From NCBI GenBank assembly GCA_963978905.1, contig OZ022259.1:52966727-53030726 (forward strand): a stretch of 64,000 nt of DNA, read 5' to 3'. The position numbers and the translations under genes were made by a program. The DNA is from Trichostrongylus colubriformis. Taxonomy: Eukaryota > Nematoda > Chromadorea > Rhabditida > Trichostrongylidae. Positions 58,044 to 64,000 of this stretch are shown here, piece after piece; the first letter of the stretch is position 1; every line of letters starts with the position of its first letter. The notes beneath the pieces are model-generated. The model ran no database searches. It was given only the letters and a program-made list of their open reading frames with translations, and was not told where the DNA came from.

Positions 58044-59302
58044 ATGAAACAAGACTTCAACTTTCTATTTGATCGCATATGCTCTTTAATAAACTTCAAA
58101 ATCCAATCTATAAACAGCATAGCTCAAATTAACCCCACTAGCGCTGCTCGTACCTTATTACAGAGGGACGATATATCTGCCTTGGCTACGGAAGACGTTT
58201 TAATGATTTGTAAATGCATAGAAATCATTGTGGATGAAATCATTTCCGACCACAATATAGAAGGTACATGTTATGTCTACACACGTGTTCGATCCGGGAA
58301 AACCCACTATTTTATACAACCAGGGACAAGGGATCTCATCACATCCAGTCCAGAACTGACTGTGAACACCTAACATTTGGTATCTACAATGATGGAAAAC
58401 CATTAGAAATCACCCTCAGGTTTCACCCCGGTTACTAACATTCACTTGAACCTTCCTAATGAGTTCGCTCGCCAAGACTTCATTTTCAACGTTCCACCCA
58501 TATTCCATTCAGACTTAGCAGATATCTACCTCATCAAAGGACATCTTAACTCTATCGACAATTTCGAAACTGTCAAATCAAAATCTGCCTCTGTCGACAT
58601 AGATCCCACATCCTTTCCACTTCACCGTGAGCTTGCTAGCACAGCTCAATTCCTAGAGGCTAACGCAGGACATGTTCTCCAAACACAGAAACAGAAAATT
58701 CAGGAGTCTACTGGCTTACATAAGTGGGTCGGGTCCGCACGCTTGTTATCGTTCTATTTGGCATACTCTTCCTCGCAATGCTAACTCTCCTCTATATCCA
58801 AAGAACCGCCGTTCAACTGGCTATTAACATAGCTCTCAAATCCATCCCTATTGGCATCTCTTTCATTGTTTCATCAATCTTTAGTAAAAAGAGTTCACTA
58901 CCTTCAAATCCATCGTCCGCTACGGATAGACCTCTTGTCACGGCACGAAGGCAACGCCATGCTAGACAAGTATTTAACGAAGCCGCTGAACCAACTAGTA
59001 TTTCAGTTCAATTCCCACCATTCTCAGATGTCCCACTTAACGATATGACACCTCTTTGTGCAGTCAACAAACAACACTCCGAACAAATAGGATCCAACAA
59101 CCATCTACTACCTACCAAAAGCTTGTGCCTACCAAAAAACCCACCCCAGCAAGCTACAACCCTCCCCATATCATCGACCAAACTTCAATCTCCAACACCC
59201 CAACCAAGGCGACAAAGATTTCTTGAGTTTTCTCCCCAGCGTATCGTGCATCCTCCGGGCATCCACCAATCCACTAATGTATATCCAAACCCACCTCAAT
59301 AA
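58044..59302 (+). pseudogene. Coiled-coil and transmembrane region upstream of pol
   Basis: Three overlapping frames (58044-58373, 58446-58784, 58724-59302) look like one protein broken by small shifts. The first has CYVYTRVRSGKTHYF, the second a helical stretch ending KIQESTGLHKW, and the third a strong membrane segment (LVIVLFGILFLAMLTLLYI) followed by a second hydrophobic stretch and a long Pro/Ser/Gln-rich tail leading into the protease. The stem-plus-membrane-anchor layout is that of a viral-type glycoprotein end, not of a typical gag. Homology to a known envelope was not established. Confidence 0.4.
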
Positions 59303-59640
59303 TAAGCACATCATAGCACTTATCGATACTGGCTCCGCTATATCTCTCTTTGGGAAAGTGTACCCCGACAGATCAAAGCATGCATTCTCCGACCTTCTGT
59401 TGCCAAAGGAATCACCGCAAATGGTACTCCAATACACCTCCTTGGACAGTTTACTCCAACCCTCCTCATCGGTGACAAAACGGTAGAATTTACATGTTAT
59501 GTCGCAGCAGATGAAAACTACTCCTCTCCTTTCATCTTAGGAAACGATACCATTCCTCAACTCGCTCAAAAACTATTAATAGATTACGGCGCGAACACCA
59601 TTTCGTTTGACGAAACAACCATCCCCTTCGTTACCACTAC
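59303..59640 (+). pseudogene. Retropepsin (aspartic protease) remnant
   Basis: IALIDTGSAISLFG at about 59310-59352 is the retroviral-type active-site motif D-T-G-S. After a frame change a matching C-terminal motif FILGNDTI appears near 59535-59560. The family cleaves the element's polyprotein. The two halves lie in different frames, so this copy is inactive. Confidence 0.75.
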
Positions 59641-60373
59641 ACAAGACGATCATGACCTTTTGAAACTTGCGGTTTATCTTGTCGAAGATACCACCTTACC
59701 ACCCTTCTCTGATAATGCGGTTATAGGAACAACCAACACCACATTCCCTCAGAGATGGGAAGTTTTTACCACACATGACCCAACGAGTCCCCTCCCAAAA
59801 TGGCTACTCGTTGGTAGAACCCTTTCATGCCCAAATGCAGAAGGATCAGTTCTGATACACATATATAATTCAAACCCTGAACCCACACGTTTGCCGAAAA
59901 GCACCACCATAGCCACCGCAAGCTTCGTAGGCACAGATACGCCACGGCTCCCAGTATTTTCGATCCAACTCAACCAAAATGCTTTATCACTAAAACATAT
60001 AAATGCCGGATATATCCCCTCCGCCGCTGATTTCTGTAACGATCTACCCCTTTTTCCAAATGTTCGACCACCCAAACCACTTTTGAGTAGAATTCAATAC
60101 AATCACTCTATTTTAAATAACAGCTATTTTTACGCTTAAAATTTTACTTAGTAAGTATAAACAATGTATCGTAGGTAACGACGGAAATCTCGGTCGTAAT
60201 ACAGGACCCTTTACCCACAGCATTAATTTTATCCCACATCATAAAATCCCCAAACACCACCCTTGACGGGTACCTTTGGAAAAATGACAAGGAACAGAGG
60301 ACCAAATCAAAGAGATGCTCAGAACAAGGACCATTGAACAGTATCAGTCCATTTGCATCTCCTATAGTAATGG
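59641..60373 (+). pseudogene. Protease-RT linker region of pol
   Basis: An open frame (59660-60139) continues from the protease C-terminal half and includes WLLVGRTLSCPNAEG. A stop at 60137 and shifts follow before the RT. Typical spacer of gypsy-type pol; no extra domain recognised. Confidence 0.5.
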
Positions 60374-61079
60374 TTAAAAAGGGACCAAACAAAGACAGTG
60401 GAGATTCGCAGTGGACTATCGTCAAGTAAATGCTATTACAGAAACAGAGACCTACTGTATCCCCCATATGCAAGACATTTCAGATCTTGTAAATGGTAAG
60501 TTAGAGGCGGATATACTTCGTTCTCGACCTAAAAGTGTTTTTTTCCAAATCCCTTTGACTAAGAAGCATAAGGATTTTCTACGGCCTTTTCTTCTTTCAT
60601 GGGATTGTACCACTTCTGTAATGGCACAAGGTCCTGAAGGTGCCCCAGGCACTTTTCAACGAGTAGCCAACAATCTAATACGCGACATACAAGCATGCTG
60701 TTTTGTTTACATTGACGACATCATCATTGCCAGTCAGTCAATCAGCCAACATCTGCTTGATCTAGAAGAAATGCTTGTACATATGAGAAGGTTTGGTATG
60801 AAACTAACTCCGGAAAAATGTTCATTTTTCCAAACCGAAGTACAATATCTAGGCGTCTTTATTAGCAAAAACGGCACTCGCCTTAACCTACAAAAAGTGG
60901 CCAGCATTGCTCAGATCCCAGGCCTCAAAAACGTAAAAGAAGTAGAGTCATTTCTTGGAGCTGCCTCGTATTTCCGTCGCTACATCCCGCGATTTTCTAT
61001 GATTGCAACCCACTCAATAATCTGCTTGTCAAGGACGCACCCTTCATCTAGACCGAGATCCACGAAAAAGCGTTCCTAG
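60374..61079 (+). pseudogene. Reverse transcriptase of Ty3/gypsy type
   Basis: The long frame 60411-61079 has the RT hallmarks in order: VDYRQVNAIT (start of the palm), FFQIPLTKKHKDF, QGPEGAPGTFQRV (a variant of the usual QMPFGL-like motif), the catalytic FVYIDDIIIAS at about 60701-60733, GMKLTPEKCSFF and YLGVFISKNG. It ends with the connection to RNase H (FLGAASYFRRYIPRF). The frame is broken before 60411 and after 61079. The catalytic YIDD box itself is intact. Confidence 0.85.
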
Positions 61080-61084
61080 CTCTA

Positions 61085-61367
61085 AAACAGGCTCTCATTA
61101 AGGCTCCACTTCTTGTTGCCCCCGCTTTTGGACAACCATACATCATACAAACAGACGCTCCACCATTGGTTTAGGAGTATGTTTATTGCAATCAATCCCA
61201 CGACAAAAAGCGAACAACCTATCGCGTACTGCAGCCGCTCCCTCAACGAACATGAGAACTACGCTGTCATTGATCTCGAAGCTCTAGCCATCGTTTTTGC
61301 TCTCACACATTTCTACCCCTACGTAGCAAACGCACGGATAACCATGGTAACAGTCCACCTCCGCTAA
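61085..61367 (+). pseudogene. RNase H remnant of the retroelement
   Basis: After a frame change, AYCSRSLNEHENYAVIDLEALAIV (about 61221-61292) matches the conserved gypsy RNase H stretch. An upstream 'QTDA' (about 61149) in another frame marks the first catalytic Asp. Broken by at least one shift. Confidence 0.75.
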
Positions 61368-62845
61368 AATCACTTCTTCACAGGTCCGATTTAGTCGGCC
61401 GCCTTGCCAAATACCAAACTTCAATTCAAGCATACGACCTCACAATCGAATATCGCGCTATGAAACACAATACATTCTGTGATTTCCTCACACTTCCTTT
61501 ACTGCGTATAGGCTCCATCATAGCAACACTATACCTTCCCTTGCAGACATTCAGGAAAGCCAAAGAAGCTCAAAATACGGCCAGCTCATCAAATACTTGA
61601 ACAACGAGATAGATGAACCACCGCGAAAATTTGAAAACAAATCAGATCATTTCTCTATACATTGCAATTTTTTTATTAAATACATGATAACCAAAAATTA
61701 GCTATTCCAGGTGAAACTATTCCAGGTGAAACAATTGGTAATCATAACAATGCTCTATGATACACCACCATTAGGATCATATCTAGGAATACAAAAAAAA
61801 GAAAAATATTTCTGACCAAGTCTATACCACGATGTTTCCACGTGTATTACTTCCTGCCTAATTTGGCAAAAAGTCAAAACTCCATTTAAACACATCACAC
61901 GTGACGAATTGGGATCAATACCTGTACCCCAGTGCCCTTTCGCAAAAAAAAAAAAAATCCAAATTCGTAGTGTGTGCAGCACTCATATAACAAACCACTG
62001 AGTTGGTCACCAAAGCTTTCATCAACGATGCCATCTCACAACATGGCATCCTCAAGTAGATCATTTCAGATCGTAGTTCTAACTACTACAGCAAAATGCT
62101 CATAAGAATCAGTAAGGCGCAAGGTATAACTAATAGTTTACTACCACTTATGATCACAAAGCTAACGGCCAGGCGGAATGGTTGTGAAAGTCACCACTGA
62201 CTTTCTCACCGTTTATTGTTCCGATGCCAGAGACGTCTGTTCGGATTTCCTCCAACCAATGGTATTTGCATATAACTGTAGTAAACATACCCCTACAGGT
62301 TATCCTTTTTTCGTGGTATATGGTCGCCACCGAGTCAAGAAAGCAACCTCTCCACGAGCTTCCAACTTGACTCGTGTTCACCTCCGACGACTTTGCAGAT
62401 CACTTTGCAGCCGGCTTAGAAAACACCAACATGGAAGTTGGCAACAGGATTGCGAATAAGACTGCAGTTTAAGACAGGATATGACCGCTCACACAAGGTA
62501 TAACCCACGGAACTTTCCATTGGTGATTTAGTTCTCCCATACGACAACCAGTTCGTCCAAAATTATCAAACCAATGGAAAGGCCTGTTCAAGGTTGACAA
62601 TATCAACCGTCCTAACATAGAAATTGCTAACATAATAGGTCGTCTTGTACGACAAACTGTTCATATCAATCGCCTCAAATTGTATTCGCCTCGTTCAATG
62701 ACGGCTAACGTTTCCACAATAACCCCACAAACACAAACTATTCTAAACTCCGAGGAAACATCAGCTGCCACTGAACAAACCAATGTAAGACGTTCGCGTC
62801 GTTTAAAAATTGCACAGGCTGGATTCAACGACACCATGGACGAAT
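61368..62845 (+). pseudogene. Integrase remnant and pol C-terminus
   Basis: Heavily decayed. Pieces visible are TKAFINDAISQHGIL (core, about 62010-62055), SKHTPTGYPFFVVYGRH (about 62282-62332), and near the end VHINRLKLYSP (about 62659-62690) followed by a basic stretch RRSRRLK before a TGA at 62845. This C-terminal arrangement is typical of gypsy integrases. A long run of A at about 61948 and several stops interrupt it. Confidence 0.65.
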
Positions 62846-63158
62846 GAAGGAGAATCATTCACTTGATTCTCCTAGGTCAGTTTGTCTTCTCTTCCATTAG
62901 CCGCAAAGTCGCGAATATACTATTTTTCTTTGGATTGGCGGTTCAAAGAAACACATAGGGCAGCTAAAAACAAAAAAAAACTTCTTTCACACGCCCGTGT
63001 GCTAATCGACTATTATTATGAACAGATTAGTGCACGTATTGACTCGTCTCGTATTGTGATTTATATGCAGTGCCTATTTACTCTAAACGCACATTTCCAT
63101 GTTATCCTTCATATGCAACGTATTCACATATTACAACAAAAACACCAAAAAAATAATA
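62846..63158. other. Sequence between pol end and mariner
   Basis: A short inverted repeat GGAGAATCA / TGATTCTCC lies at 62850-62872 right after the pol stop. No match to the candidate 5' LTR was found. TA at 63157-63158 is the mariner target site. Confidence 0.4.
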
Positions 63159-64000
63159 TTAGGTTGGACGGGAAGTTCTGGGACACTTTTTGTTTTTTCC
63201 TGTAGAAACCTGTAAAGCTTCGGGAGCATTTGGTAGTGGGGGGTATATGAAGCGTCTGAAAAGGGCTTCTGAATAGCACATTCATATTCTCTACGGCTTC
63301 AACTAGCAGTGAATTTACGGCAATTTCGCGAAAGGTGCGAAATTCACGAACACCGCCTCGGTTCCTCAGCATGCGAGGCCACTAACAAAATTAACCAGTC
63401 GATGGACCCAGGTACTGTCTCTCATATGGCGGCAGCCCGATGGCTCGATCGGCTCAAATTGGAACAGGAAAATATTCAAAAAATTGCATTGAGAAAAAAA
63501 CTTTTTTTTTTTGAAAATTTTCAAAAAAATAGGAAACTGTTACCATCCAACACGACAGCCACTGCCGATCTCTACTGCAGGCAATTGGACACCGGAGCGC
63601 CAAAACTTACCGGAAAAATGGACCAAGACCTCTTCCTCCACGATAACGCTCACCCACATGTGGCAAAGTTGGCGTGTCAAAGGATCCAGGACCTCGGCTG
63701 GACGACGCTTCCCCACCCACCATATTCCCCGGACATGTCCCCAACTGACTACCACCTATTCCGGTCGTTGAGCCACTTCCTTGACGGGCGACAGTTCAAA
63801 GATGACGACGATCTCAAGAGCGGGCTCCAGAACTTCTTTGACCAGAAGTCTCCCGAATTCTACCGGAAGGGTATCTACGATCTTCCTGAGCGTTGGCAGT
63901 ACATTGTAGATCACGATGGTGCATACTTTGGTGACTGAAGTTACATGTGAGTAAAATTAAAATAAATTGAATTTTTCTCACAAGGTGTCCCAGAACTTCC
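63159..64000 (+). mobile_element. Mariner element, right end cut by the window
   Basis: The left inverted repeat TTAGGTTGGACGGGAAGTTC (continuing TGGGACACTTTTT) follows TA at 63157-63158. The reverse complement GGTGTCCCAGAACTTCC reaches the last base of the window, so about 12 bp of the right end are missing. The interior encodes a shortened transposase. It probably inserted into the 3' part of the gypsy-type element. Confidence 0.9.
63309..63938 (+). pseudogene. Internally deleted mariner transposase
   Basis: An open frame of 209 codons. The N-terminal part has a helix-turn-helix-like GTVSHMAAARWLDRL (about residues 35-50). The C-terminal part has HDNAHPHVAKLACQ and PYSPDMSPTDYHLF, the second and third catalytic Asp spaced by 34 residues (D34D, mariner type), and ends YIVDHDGAYFGD. 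The stretch that normally carries the first catalytic Asp (usually in a 'GDEKW'-type context) is missing: a frame with an FFF-rich stretch runs straight from the DNA-binding part to the catalytic end. Full-length family members are about 345-350 residues, so about 140 are lost. It cannot transpose itself. Confidence 0.85.

Larger units (their letters stand above)
53916..63157 (+). mobile_element. Broken Ty3/gypsy-type LTR retroelement
   Basis: Colinearity between the intron of gene C and that of gene B stops at 53915 (gtggctt) and the new sequence starts TGTCAGGTGTCAGC, as an LTR would. Downstream in order come an unassigned 4-kb region, a coiled-coil/transmembrane segment (58044-59302), protease, reverse transcriptase, RNase H and integrase remnants ending at 62845. 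Domain order PR-RT-RH-INT marks Ty3/gypsy. From about 55.5 kb to 62.9 kb the sense strand is conspicuously poor in G. Frameshifts and stops break every domain. The 3' LTR was not found before the mariner at 63159, so the right boundary is unknown. Confidence 0.7.

Noticed and set aside
62850..62872. Small hairpin after the pol stop as the start of a 3' LTR
   Set aside because: The sequence that follows does not resemble the candidate 5' LTR at 53916 and has no TG...CA structure that could be matched.
1..64000. tRNA, rRNA, snRNA and spliced-leader genes
   Set aside because: No B-box plus cloverleaf, conserved rRNA stretch or SL1-like sequence was noticed on either strand. A covariance-model scan would be needed to exclude diverged ones.

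Overview
The window reads as a gene-poor, transposon-crowded stretch of a nematode nuclear genome. A strongylid or hookworm-like parasite is my inference. The evidence is animal-type BTB-BACK-Kelch genes cut into many small exons, introns of about 50-60 bp with TTTCAG-type acceptors, a mariner element, Helitrons, and a very high density of short inverted-repeat elements. I saw no prokaryotic gene organisation, rRNA or tRNA.

The backbone is a minus-strand cluster of three paralogous Kelch-like genes. Gene A (17776-10392) can be assembled by eye into 14 exons whose splice phases all match. It encodes the BTB, BACK and six kelch repeats and is the only one that looks functional. Gene B (46107-26848) and gene C (52991-51582) keep BTB and BACK exons but no kelch exon was found for either. 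B and C are recent duplicates of each other, and this makes each the 'empty-site' control for insertions in the other.

That comparison shows three insertions in B: a 10.9-kb DNA transposon with inverted ends and a decayed CACTA/tnp2-like transposase (27188-38103, in an intron), a 5.3-kb Helitron-like element that cuts the second BTB exon in two (39052-44382), and a 225-bp hAT-like MITE with an 8-bp target duplication (44525-44749). In C it shows two adjacent TTA/TAA-flanked MITEs (53369-53870) and the left edge of a long LTR retroelement (from 53916).

Region by region: 1-2.0 kb holds two Helitron-family elements with a 145-bp repeat core. 2.7-8.3 kb holds nested foldback elements, the largest with 1.15-kb arms. 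8.9-17.8 kb is a possible gene end plus gene A with MITEs in its introns. 18-25 kb is mostly unassigned DNA with MITEs, one Helitron and a degenerate tandem duplication. 25-54 kb is genes B and C with their insertions. 54-63 kb is a broken Ty3/gypsy-type element whose pol is preceded by a coiled-coil and transmembrane segment. The last 0.84 kb is an internally deleted mariner whose right end is cut by the window edge.

All calls are from reading the sequence. Family names rest on motif recognition, not on searches.
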